Positions 26,137 through 34,148 of a stretch of DNA of 64,000 bases are shown in pieces. Made by a program: the position numbers and the translations under genes. The notes beneath the pieces were generated by a model. That model saw nothing but the letters and a program-made list of their open reading frames with translations, did no database searches and had not been told where the DNA came from. The DNA is taken from the NCBI RefSeq assembly GCF_014640255.1, contig NZ_BMGP01000001.1, positions 434,001-498,000 of the forward strand. The letters are read 5' to 3'. Every line of letters begins with the position of its first letter. Within the stretch, counting starts at the first letter, position 1. This DNA is from Subtercola lobariae (GTDB lineage: Bacteria; Actinomycetota; Actinomycetes; Actinomycetales; Microbacteriaceae).

Positions 26137-27384
26137 ATGAGTACACAGGTGAATGACGACTCCGCGCTGGTCGAGCGGGCGGCACGGCGTCTCGAATGGA
26201 TCCGCTCGCGCATGCCGCTGCTCGCGGGGGCTCGTGAGCACTTCGCCCAGACGCAGCCGTTCGCGGGTCACACCATCGGAATGTCGCTGCACCTCGAACC
26301 GAAGACGGCGATTCTGGTCGAAACGCTCGCGGCGGGCGGGGCCACGGTGGTGGGCACCGGCAACCATGGGTCGACTCAAGACGATATCGCCGCGTTTCTG
26401 CGCAGTCAGGGGCTGACGATATTCGGGCGCCGTGATGACACGCTCGAGCAGCACCACGAGAATGTGGCGGCCGTGCTCGATGCGCGGCCGAGCATCCTGC
26501 TCGACAACGGGGCCGACCTGGCAGCGGGAGTCATCGCGCGCGGTTCGGTGGCGGGTGTGGGTGGCGGTGAGTCTTCGGAGGGCTCAGCTGACCTCGGCGG
26601 CGCCGCGGTTCTCGGTGGCACCGAAGAGACCACCTCGGGCGCCAATCGATTGCGCGCCGAATTGGCCGGTCGCGTGCCGTTTCCGGTGATCGTCATCAAC
26701 GACAGCGTGCTCAAGCAGATCGGCGAGAATCGGCATGCGGTGGGGCAGTCGGTGGTGGAGAGTTTCATGCGCATCACGAACCTGATGATTCCGGGCGCTC
26801 GGTTTGTCGTGGTGGGCTACGGCTGGTGCGGCCGGGGCGTGGCACAGTATCTGCGGTCATTGGGCGGCAAGGTGGCCATCGCCGAGATCGACGAATTGAA
26901 GGCCTTCGAGGCCGCGCTCGACGGCTATCGGGTCGATTCGGCCGTGGGTCTCGCTTCGTGGGCCGATGTCGTGATCACCGCGACAGGGCAGCCTGGCGTG
27001 GTGGGGCCGGAGGTGTTCGCCGAGCTGTCAGACGGAGTCGTTCTGGCCAATTGCGGGCACTTTCCGTGGGAGATCGACGTGCCAGCGCTCATGGCATCGG
27101 CGACCAAGGCGGTCGCGGTCGACGAGGCGATCGACCGAATCGAGCTGCCCGACGGCCGATCGGTGGTGCTCATCGCCCAGGGCCGCATGTTCAACCTCGC
27201 CGGCAGGGAGCCGAAGGGCAATTCGATTCAGTCGATGGATCTCGGGTTCATGCTGCAGGCCCTTTCGCTCGAACGAGTGGCGCTCGGCGCCGCGGGTCTC
27301 GTGGCGGGCGCGCAACCCGTTCCCGACGATATTGAACGCACCATTGCGCGCCGGCTGCTCGCGTCGATGGCTGCCTCGTTGTGA
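26137..27384 (+). CDS. Divergent S-adenosylhomocysteine hydrolase-like NAD enzyme
   Basis: Clearly a homologue of adenosylhomocysteinase, which reversibly splits S-adenosylhomocysteine into adenosine and homocysteine. Conserved are SLHLEPKTAIL, GNHGSTQDDIAAF, TEETTSG, INDSVLK, the Rossmann loop GYGWCGRGVA and NCGHFPWEID. Changed are the catalytic Asp region (LDNGADL instead of LDDGGDL), Asp to Glu in QIGEN, and the usual GHPS histidine segment (here REPKGNS). The C-terminal K-x3-Y tail that closes the NAD pocket is absent, and a Gly/Ser-rich insert follows DNGADL. At 415 residues it is shorter than bacterial SahH (about 480). Placed with nucleoside genes, it may act on a related nucleoside thioether. 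Confidence 0.75.
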   Translation: MSTQVNDDSALVERAARRLEWIRSRMPLLAGAREHFAQTQPFAGHTIGMSLHLEPKTAILVETLAAGGATVVGTGNHGSTQDDIAAFLRSQGLTIFGRRDDTLEQHHENVAAVLDARPSILLDNGADLAAGVIARGSVAGVGGGESSEGSADLGGAAVLGGTEETTSGANRLRAELAGRVPFPVIVINDSVLKQIGENRHAVGQSVVESFMRITNLMIPGARFVVVGYGWCGRGVAQYLRSLGGKVAIAEIDELKAFEAALDGYRVDSAVGLASWADVVITATGQPGVVGPEVFAELSDGVVLANCGHFPWEIDVPALMASATKAVAVDEAIDRIELPDGRSVVLIAQGRMFNLAGREPKGNSIQSMDLGFMLQALSLERVALGAAGLVAGAQPVPDDIERTIARRLLASMAASL

Positions 27385-28301
27385 GCCCGGCCGGCCCCGT
27401 GGAACCTGCCGAAACCGCGAACCCTGCCGAAACCGCGAACCCTGCCGACACCGCGAACCCTGCCGACACCGCGCACCCGGCCGGCCCCGTGAGTTCGGCG
27501 CGCCCCGCGCCGCCCGAATACGCCGCCCCGGCGCTCGACAAGGCCCTCGACATTCTCGAGGTGCTGAGTTCTGCCGACGGTCCACTCAGCCAGGCCGACA
27601 TCGCGGCTGCCGTGGGCCGAAGCGTCAGCCAGATCTTTCGGGTCTTGGCCACGCTCGAACGCCGCGGGTATCTGTATCGAGACGCGCAGTCGGGCCTGTA
27701 TCTCCTGTCGACGCGGCTCTTCGACCTCGCGCACCGGCACGAACCGTTGCGTTCGCTCATCGCGGCAGCGCTGCCGGTGTTGCGCAGGCTGGCCGACGAA
27801 ACGCGTTCGTCGTGCAACCTCAGCGTGTACGACGCCGACCGGATGCGCGTGGTGGCGCAAGTCGTGAGCCCGAGCGATTTCGGGTTTCAGGTTCGGGTCG
27901 GCGCCCTGTTCGAACTGGAGACGACCGCGTCGGGGCAGGTTCAGCTCGCGTTTCCGACCCCCGTGATGGCCGGCCGCGGCGCGGGAGCCGCTGCGGTTCG
28001 GGTCGAGGGTGGCGCCGCGGGGCGCGCCTCAACTGCTTCCTCAGTTGCTTCGCCAACGCTCGCCGAGATCGCCGTGCGCGGCCACCTCGTGAGACCCGAT
28101 GCCCTGCAGCCGGGCATCACCGACATCGTGTATCCGGTGCTCGATGCGTCGGGAGAGGGCGCGGTCGCCGTGCTGACGGTGCCGTACGTGGCGACGAGCT
28201 TCAGTGAGCGGTCGGCCGAGTTCGTGGGGGAGCGGGCATCCTTCGCGGCCCGTGCGATAGCTGACAGTCTGCTCGGTACTGGGCGGCCGGGCACCAACTG
28301 A
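27381..28301 (+). CDS. IclR-family transcriptional regulator 1
   Basis: Overlaps the preceding gene by GTGA. A helix-turn-helix of IclR type spans about residues 50-110 (LDKALDILEVLSSADG, QADIAAAVGRSVSQIFRVLATLERRGYL). A ligand-binding domain follows (RVVAQV, QPGITDIVYPVL). The first 45 residues are a Pro/Ala/Thr-rich tail with four six-residue repeats, absent from normal IclR proteins. A Gly/Ala-rich insert sits in the effector domain. It likely controls the operon from 26137 to add and the PTS genes. Confidence 0.85.
   Translation: MSPAGPVEPAETANPAETANPADTANPADTAHPAGPVSSARPAPPEYAAPALDKALDILEVLSSADGPLSQADIAAAVGRSVSQIFRVLATLERRGYLYRDAQSGLYLLSTRLFDLAHRHEPLRSLIAAALPVLRRLADETRSSCNLSVYDADRMRVVAQVVSPSDFGFQVRVGALFELETTASGQVQLAFPTPVMAGRGAGAAAVRVEGGAAGRASTASSVASPTLAEIAVRGHLVRPDALQPGITDIVYPVLDASGEGAVAVLTVPYVATSFSERSAEFVGERASFAARAIADSLLGTGRPGTN
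27405..27476. repeat. 18-bp in-frame tandem repeat in the IclR gene, four copies
   Basis: Four consecutive 18-base units (27405, 27423, 27441, 27459) differ by at most one or two bases and encode a PAETAN/PADTAN hexapeptide ahead of the DNA-binding domain. Confidence 0.9.
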
Positions 28302-28395
28302 CCTGGGCGGGGGTGGGGGCGTTCCGATAGATTGTGTGAGGCACAGCACCTGCGCCGCGATGAGGCAGCCCCGCCTCGCTTCTGGAGGAACACCG

Positions 28396-29532
28396 ATGTC
28401 TGCCGCAGCCGAAGAGTACTTCTTGGCGTCAACCGATATCAGCATCAGCGGGCTGCCGAAGATCTCATTGCACGATCATCTCGACGGCGGGCCGCGGGCC
28501 GAGACCATCATCGAGCTGGCCGACGCTATCGGGCTCGAACTGCCGGCCGCGGGTGAGACCGCGCTCGCAGATTGGTTCGAGAACAGCGCCGATTCGGGCT
28601 CGCTCGTCTCGTACCTGAAGACGTTCGACGTCACGACGGCCGTCATGCAGACGCGCGAAGGCCTCAGCCGTGTCGCCCGCGAGTTCGTGCAAGACCTTGC
28701 GCTCGACGGCGTGATCTACGGCGAAGTGCGCTGGGCACCCGAGCAGCATCTCGGCACCGGGCTCAGCCTCGACGAGGTCGTCGACGCCGTGCAAGAGGGC
28801 ATCGAGGCGGGCATCGACGACGCGCGCGCGGGCGGCTACGGGCCGGCCGGGCAGATCATTCGGGTCGGCCAGCTGGTCACCGCGATGCGGCATGCCGACC
28901 GCGGTCTCGAGATCGCCGAGCTGGCGGTTCGCCACCGTGAACGCGGAGTAGTGGGCTTCGACATCGCCGGTGCCGAACTCGGTTTTCCGGCAGGCAATCA
29001 CCGCGCCGCGTTCGACTACCTCGCGCAGAACTTCTTTCCGGTCACCGTGCACGCAGGCGAGGCAGACGGGCTCGAGAGCATTCGCGGCGCGTTGTTCGAC
29101 GGCCGTGCGCTGCGGCTCGGGCACGGGGTGCGGCTCGCCGAAGACATCACCATCGAACGGCAAGACGACGAGAACACGTATGTAACCCTCGGTCGCCTTT
29201 CGCAGTGGGTGAAAGACCGTGAGATCGCGCTAGAGCTGGCGCCCTCGTCGAACCTGCAGACGGGGGCGATTTCGGCCTGGGGAACAGACCTTTCCGAGCA
29301 TCCATTCGACCTGCTCTACCAGTTGGGTTTCAAGGTGACCGTCAACACCGACAACCGCCTGATGAGCAACACGAGCATCAGCCGTGAGCTCGCCCTGCTC
29401 GCCGACGCGTTCGAGTACGACCTGTCAGACCTTGAAGTGTTTCAGCAGAACGCCGCCGCGGCCACGTTCTTACCCCTCGAAGACCGTGAAGAGCTCGCAG
29501 AGATCATCTCTGAGGGCTTCGAAGACGCGTAA
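28396..29532 (+). CDS. add: Adenosine deaminase
   Basis: Deaminates adenosine and deoxyadenosine to (deoxy)inosine. Zinc and active-site motifs are SLHDHLDGG, VTVHAGEADG, LGHGVRL and VTVNTDNRLMSNT. ATG at 28396 follows GGAGGAA by 6 bases. Length 378, as in actinobacterial Add. Its product is a substrate of the pnp product encoded 4 kb away. If the SAH hydrolase-like enzyme releases adenosine, this is the next step. Confidence 0.94.
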   Translation: MSAAAEEYFLASTDISISGLPKISLHDHLDGGPRAETIIELADAIGLELPAAGETALADWFENSADSGSLVSYLKTFDVTTAVMQTREGLSRVAREFVQDLALDGVIYGEVRWAPEQHLGTGLSLDEVVDAVQEGIEAGIDDARAGGYGPAGQIIRVGQLVTAMRHADRGLEIAELAVRHRERGVVGFDIAGAELGFPAGNHRAAFDYLAQNFFPVTVHAGEADGLESIRGALFDGRALRLGHGVRLAEDITIERQDDENTYVTLGRLSQWVKDREIALELAPSSNLQTGAISAWGTDLSEHPFDLLYQLGFKVTVNTDNRLMSNTSISRELALLADAFEYDLSDLEVFQQNAAAATFLPLEDREELAEIISEGFEDA

Positions 29533-29544
29533 GCAGGTAGCAGG

Positions 29545-29985
29545 ATGCTCGACCTTCCCGACGCAGCGATACTGTTGCACGCCTCAGCTGCCGACTGGCG
29601 AGGTGCCGTGCTGTTGGCAGGCACCGCGCTTGAGGCCGCGGGCTGTGTCACGGCGGAGTACGGCCCGCGCATGGTCGCCATGGTCGAGCAGTTCGGCGCG
29701 TACATCGTCATCGCTCCGGGGCTCGCGCTCGCTCATGCTCGGCCCGGAGATGACGTGCTGAAGGCAGGAATGTCGGTCGTGACGCTGGCCGAGCCGGTGG
29801 TGTTCGGGCATCCGTACAACGACCCGGTGTCGGTGGTGCTGGGGCTCGCGGTGCTGACGGCTGATGAGCACGTCGGTGAGATCGCAGAGCTGGCGAACGT
29901 GTTCAACGATCAGAGTGTGATCGAGCGCATCGCGGCGGCGACGAGTGCGGCCGGCGTGCGTGCGGCGCTGGGCGCTGCGCGGTGA
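29545..29985 (+). CDS. PTS EIIA protein, ascorbate/mannitol type
   Basis: A 146-residue phosphocarrier of the mannitol/fructose/ascorbate IIA fold. The phosphorylated histidine is in APGLALAHARPGDD, and VVTLAEPVVFGHPYNDPVSVVLGLA is the usual flanking region. It receives phosphate from HPr and passes it to a IIB. It starts 12 bases after add. The next gene is a IIB, but no IIC permease is present nearby. Confidence 0.85.
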   Translation: MLDLPDAAILLHASAADWRGAVLLAGTALEAAGCVTAEYGPRMVAMVEQFGAYIVIAPGLALAHARPGDDVLKAGMSVVTLAEPVVFGHPYNDPVSVVLGLAVLTADEHVGEIAELANVFNDQSVIERIAAATSAAGVRAALGAAR

Positions 29986-30049
29986 GTGGTGTGGGTGCGG
30001 TGAATGCCGTCAGTGCGGCGAGTGCGTTGTGTAGTGCGACGGCGGCCGT

Positions 30050-30322
30050 ATGAAGATCGTGGCGATCTGCGGGGCGGGGGTAGGAACCTCCGGAATTCTC
30101 AAGGTGAACGCCGAACGCGCGCTAGCGCGGCTCGACATTGAGGCAGACGTCACTGCGGCCGACCTGGCGAGCGTGGCGGTTGCGGCAGCGGATGCCCAGG
30201 TGATTCTGACCTCGCCGGAGTTCGTGTCGAAGCTCGGTGCGACGAACGCCGACGTGATCGTGGTGCAGAACTACTTCGACGTCGACGAGCTGGTGGCGAA
30301 GCTCGAGGCGGCGCTCGGCTAG
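30050..30322 (+). CDS. PTS EIIB protein, lactose/ascorbate type
   Basis: A 90-residue protein starting MKIVAICGAGVGTSGILK, the phosphocysteine loop of IIB proteins of the lactose/ascorbate superfamily (UlaB-like). It accepts phosphate from the IIA encoded upstream. The 64-base gap before it is rich in GTG triplets but shows no clear binding site. Without a IIC in the window, its role may be transport with a distant IIC, or regulatory. Confidence 0.85.
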   Translation: MKIVAICGAGVGTSGILKVNAERALARLDIEADVTAADLASVAVAAADAQVILTSPEFVSKLGATNADVIVVQNYFDVDELVAKLEAALG

Positions 30323-30340
30323 CTCGCCAGGTTGCAGGAG

Positions 30341-31234
30341 CTAGTGGGCGGCGCGCTGAGCCGTCGCGTAGTCGGCCTCGATGTGGGCGGCGGTGGCGCG
30401 CAGCGAGGGCAGAGCTGCGGCGCGCAAGGAGGCGCTCGTGCCGGAGGACGCGGCCGTCGACACGTTTATGGCCGCGATAACACTGCCGGCGGCGTTGTGG
30501 ATGGGCGCTGCGATCGACCGCAGGCCCGGTTCGAGCTCTTGGTCGGCCAGGGCCCAGCCCTGCTCGCGCACGCGGTCGAGTTCGGCGATCAACGCGCTCT
30601 CTGATACAACAGTGCGTTTCGTGAGAGCTTGCAGCTTCACATCGTGCAGGTACAGCGCGAGTTCGTCTGGTGTCAAACCCGCCAGCAGAACCCGGCCCAT
30701 CGACGTGGCGTAGGCGGGCAGCCGTGTGCCGAGATTGATTCCGACACTCATGATTCGATGCGTCGGCACGCGCACGATGTAAACGATGTCTGAGCCGTCG
30801 AGAATGGCGGCAGAGGTCGATTCGCCGATCGCGTGCGACAGCTCTTCGAGTTGCGGTTGCGCGATTTCGGGCAGCGTGATGCCCGAAAGGTAACTGAAGC
30901 CCAGCTCGAGCACTTGCGCCGTGAGTGCGAAGGTCTTGCCGTCGGTTCGCACGTAGCCCAGCTCTATCAGTGTCATCAAGAACCGCCGTGTGGTGGCCCG
31001 GGTGAGACCCGTTGCACGAGCGATGTCGCTGAGGGTCATGAGCGGGTTGTCGTGGCCGAAGACACGGATGACCGACAGCCCCCGCGCGAGCGACTGCACG
31101 AACCCGCTGCTGGGGCCAGGCAGCTCGGCAGTGACGATCTCGCTGCCGGGGCTGGCCGACTCGGTGCTCGCCGCGCCCGCGTCAGGTGGCTCGGTAGCGC
31201 CAAGCGCGTCGGTCGCGTCGATCACGTCGCTCAC
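30341..31234 (-). CDS. IclR-family transcriptional regulator 2 (PcaR/PobR-like)
   Basis: A 297-residue regulator of the PcaR/PcaU/PobR branch. Helix-turn-helix near residues 45-105 (SLARGLSVIRVFGHDNPLM, ARATGLTRATTRRFLMTLIELGYV) and effector domain with SVGINLGTRLPAYATSMGRVLLAG. The N-terminal 40 residues are acidic and Ala/Ser-rich. GTG start at 31234 overlaps the stop of the sugar mutase gene (GTGA), so it is the last member of the pnp-mutase-iclR operon and probably senses a sugar or nucleoside breakdown product. Confidence 0.88.
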   Translation of the reverse strand: MSDVIDATDALGATEPPDAGAASTESASPGSEIVTAELPGPSSGFVQSLARGLSVIRVFGHDNPLMTLSDIARATGLTRATTRRFLMTLIELGYVRTDGKTFALTAQVLELGFSYLSGITLPEIAQPQLEELSHAIGESTSAAILDGSDIVYIVRVPTHRIMSVGINLGTRLPAYATSMGRVLLAGLTPDELALYLHDVKLQALTKRTVVSESALIAELDRVREQGWALADQELEPGLRSIAAPIHNAAGSVIAAINVSTAASSGTSASLRAAALPSLRATAAHIEADYATAQRAAH

Positions 31235-33231
31235 GCGACCAGCTCGCGCATTCCGGTCTCGAGCGCCTGCAGCCGTGTGGCCACCGACTTCTTGCGCTTT
31301 TTGACCGAGCCCTCGGTGCTCGACACGTCGATGTACACCTTGAGCTTGGGTTCGGTGCCGCTCGGGCGAACCATGATGCGCGAGCCGTCTGAGGTGCGTA
31401 TGCGAAGAATGTCGCTGGCGGGAAGCTCAGCGGAGCCGGCCGACAGATCGTCGATGCTTGCTACCGTGAGCCCACCGATCAATCGGGGTGGCGTTCGACG
31501 CAACGACGCCATGATCTCGTCGATTCGGGCCAGATCGGTGACCCGAAGCGAGATCTGAGCCGAATCGAAGTGGCCGAACTTCTCGCTGAATCGGTCGAGC
31601 TGGTCGGCGATGGTGTACCCGTCGACTGCGAGGTCGCTGGCGAGCGAAAGAAAAGCGACCGCGGCAGAGATTCCGTCTTTGTCGCGCAGCGTGGTGGGGT
31701 TCACAAGGTAGCCGAGTGCTTCTTCGTAGCCGAAGATCAATCCGGGCACACGCGACACCCACTTGAAGCCGGTAAGCGTCTCGCGAAAACGGAGCCCGTA
31801 CGCTGCAGCGACTGCGGCGAGTGCCGGCGAGGAGACTACGGAGCACGCGAGCGTCGGTGGGGCATCCGCGCTAGTCGCGCTGCCTCGAGCGGCCGCCTCG
31901 GCGGCTCGCCAGCCGAGCAGCGCGCCCACCTGGTTGCCCGTGAGGCGGCGATACCCCGACGCGCTAGAGGCGTCGGGAATGGCGATGGCCAGCCGGTCGG
32001 CGTCGGGGTCGTTCGCCATGATGAGCTGTGCGCCGGCCGACCGCGCGGTTTCGTACGCGAGGTCGAGCGCGCCCGGCTCTTCGGGGTTCGGAAAAGCGAC
32101 GGTGGGAAAGCGCGGGTCTGGCTGCAACTGTGCCGTCACCACGTCGGGTTCGATGAATCCGGCCGCGCCGAGTACTCGACTGAACGTGTGCCAGCCCACT
32201 CCGTGCATGGCCGTGTAGACCACCCGGGGTTGTGCGCCGATTTCGGCGGGCGGCAGCCAGCCCACGCGGGCGGTCTCGGTGATGTAGGCCTCGATGAGCG
32301 ACTCGGGTGCCGTTTCGTAGTGAGTCGAGCGCGGCAGTTCAGTGACCTTCAGCGTGGTCGCCACGCGCACGATCTCGGCCTCGATCTCTTCGTCGGCCGG
32401 CGTAACGATCTGGGCGCCTTCGTCTGCGCCGCCGAGGTAGACCTTGTAGCCGTTGTCGTTCGGCGGGTTGTGTGACGCCGTCACCATGATGCCGGCACTC
32501 ACGCCGAGGTGACGCACAGCAAAAGCCACCAGCGGGGTGGGCAGGAGACGCGGCAGCAAGACGGCACGGATGCCCGCCCCCGCCATCAGCTCGGCCGAAT
32601 CCCGTGCGAACACGGCAGAGTTCTTGCGGCCGTCGTAGCCGATGACGACCGATGGTGTGACGCCCGGCTGCGCCTTCTGCACGAGGTACGCGGCGAGCCC
32701 TGCCGCCGCCTGACCGACCACCGCCCTGTTCATACGGGTCGGCCCAGCCGCGATCTCGCCGCGGAGGCCCGCTGTGCCGAACTTCAGACGCCCGTCGAAC
32801 CGCTGCCGCAGCGTCTCGAGCGCCTGAGCGGCGGCCGAATCCGTGTGGGCAGCGGCAAGCGAGCCGGCGGCCGGCGCCTCGGCCGCAGCCGTGCCGCTGG
32901 CAGCCGCGTCGGCCGGAGCAGTGCCGCTCGCGGCCGCCTCGGTAGAGGTCGTGCCGCTGGCAGCCGTCTCGGCCGGAGCCGTGCCGCTCGCGGCCGCCTC
33001 GGCAGAGGTCCTGCCACTCGCCAGCACATCATCGATCAGTGCGCCGAGTTCGGCCCGCGTCTCATCGTCGGGGTCTTGCTCGCGCCAGGCTTGCGCGACG
33101 GCAAGTAGCGCCACATCGCTCTCGCCCGGCGCCGTTTTGCCCGCCGCGCTCTGCGCAGCCGCATCGCTCCCCGCTTCGTTGTTCACCGCTTTGTTGTTCA
33201 CCGCTTTCATATTCACCGCTTTGATGTTCAC
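31231..33231 (-). CDS. Phosphohexomutase-superfamily enzyme (PmmB/PGM2-like), possible phosphopentomutase
   Basis: An alpha-D-phosphohexomutase with the catalytic serine loop VTASHNPPNDNGYKVY, metal loop ANDPDADRLAIA, sugar-specificity loop GYEEALGY and phosphate loop MVRPSGTEPKLK. It starts by GTG inside the pnp stop (GTGA). A PmmB homologue sits next to deoD in M. tuberculosis too. PGM2-type members convert (deoxy)ribose 1-phosphate to the 5-phosphate, which is what pnp and deoA products need; that role is inferred. The N-terminal 130 residues contain a KAVN repeat and a 60-base-period Ala/Ser/Thr repeat, giving 666 residues instead of about 550. Confidence 0.85.
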   Translation of the reverse strand: MNIKAVNMKAVNNKAVNNEAGSDAAAQSAAGKTAPGESDVALLAVAQAWREQDPDDETRAELGALIDDVLASGRTSAEAAASGTAPAETAASGTTSTEAAASGTAPADAAASGTAAAEAPAAGSLAAAHTDSAAAQALETLRQRFDGRLKFGTAGLRGEIAAGPTRMNRAVVGQAAAGLAAYLVQKAQPGVTPSVVIGYDGRKNSAVFARDSAELMAGAGIRAVLLPRLLPTPLVAFAVRHLGVSAGIMVTASHNPPNDNGYKVYLGGADEGAQIVTPADEEIEAEIVRVATTLKVTELPRSTHYETAPESLIEAYITETARVGWLPPAEIGAQPRVVYTAMHGVGWHTFSRVLGAAGFIEPDVVTAQLQPDPRFPTVAFPNPEEPGALDLAYETARSAGAQLIMANDPDADRLAIAIPDASSASGYRRLTGNQVGALLGWRAAEAAARGSATSADAPPTLACSVVSSPALAAVAAAYGLRFRETLTGFKWVSRVPGLIFGYEEALGYLVNPTTLRDKDGISAAVAFLSLASDLAVDGYTIADQLDRFSEKFGHFDSAQISLRVTDLARIDEIMASLRRTPPRLIGGLTVASIDDLSAGSAELPASDILRIRTSDGSRIMVRPSGTEPKLKVYIDVSSTEGSVKKRKKSVATRLQALETGMRELVA
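32881..33020. repeat. 60-bp in-frame tandem repeat in the mutase gene
   Basis: Two full 60-base units (32881-32940, 32941-33000) and a 20-base partial third unit are about 85-90 percent alike. Each unit splits into two related 30-base halves, encoding EAAASGTAPAE-type decapeptides in an N-terminal low-complexity insert. Confidence 0.85.
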
Positions 33232-34061
33232 AGAGCCGCCACGATGCGTGCGAGCAGGGCGCTGATGACGGGCTCGGCCGAGCGGCCGGCGTCGATAACC
33301 TCGACGTGTGATAGCGGGGTCGGTGAGATACCGGCGGCGAGGTTGGTGATGAGCGACATGCCCAGCACCTCCATACCGGCCTCGCGTGCCGCGATTGCCT
33401 CGAGGGCGGTCGACATGCCCACGATGTGGCCGCCGATGGTCTTCGCCATCTGCACTTCTGCGGGAGTTTCGTAGTGAGGCCCGCGAAACTGAACGTAGAC
33501 GCCCTCGTCGAGCGAAGCATCCACTTCTCGTGCGATGCCGCGCAGACGCTTCGAATAGAGGTCGGTGAGGTCGATGAACGTGGCGCCCTCGAGCGGTGAG
33601 TTCGCGGTGAGGTTGATGTGGTCGCTGATCAGCACGGGTTGCCCTGGCGACCAGGTTTCGCGTATTCCGCCGGCGCCGTTGGTCAAGATCATGATGGATG
33701 CCCCCGCCGCAGCAGCGGTGCGAACACTGTGCACGACGCGGCGCACCCCGTGATTCTCGTAGTAGTGCGTTCGCGCCCCGATCACCAGCGCGTGCTTGCC
33801 GCCCGGCAGCCGCACCGACCGCAGCGAACCGACGTGCCCCACCACGGCCGGCGCACTGAACCCCACGATCTCGGTGGCCGGAATGGTGGCCACGGTCTCA
33901 CCGATGAGGTCGGCGGCCTTCGCCCAGCCGCTGCCCAAGGTGAGAGCAATGTCGTGCTTGTCGATACCCGTTTTCTCGGCGATCTGGCCCGCGGCTTCGC
34001 GTGCGATATCGAACGGCGACAGGTCGGGCTGGTCGAGGGGATTCGTTACTTCAGAAGACAT
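33228..34061 (-). CDS. pnp: Purine nucleoside phosphorylase
   Basis: Phosphorolyses inosine and guanosine to base and ribose 1-phosphate. Trimeric PNP motifs are LTLGSGWAKAADL, RTHYYENHGVRRVVHSVRT, LTNGAGGI, and TPAEVQMAKTIGGHIVGMST. At 277 residues the length is normal. ATG at 34061. Its stop overlaps the start of the mutase gene, which fits a pathway order from nucleoside to sugar 1-phosphate to sugar 5-phosphate. Confidence 0.94.
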   Translation of the reverse strand: MSSEVTNPLDQPDLSPFDIAREAAGQIAEKTGIDKHDIALTLGSGWAKAADLIGETVATIPATEIVGFSAPAVVGHVGSLRSVRLPGGKHALVIGARTHYYENHGVRRVVHSVRTAAAAGASIMILTNGAGGIRETWSPGQPVLISDHINLTANSPLEGATFIDLTDLYSKRLRGIAREVDASLDEGVYVQFRGPHYETPAEVQMAKTIGGHIVGMSTALEAIAAREAGMEVLGMSLITNLAAGISPTPLSHVEVIDAGRSAEPVISALLARIVAAL

Positions 34062-34148
34062 TACACCACTTTAGTTACCCCGAGCAGTGCTCATTCGGCC
34101 GATGCCGAAACCTGTGCAGTTTGGCCGCGAACCTCGGCCTGGGGAAGA

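Noticed and set aside
27405-27476. Tandem repeats as a CRISPR array
   Set aside because: Units follow directly without spacers and are translated in frame as part of an IclR protein.
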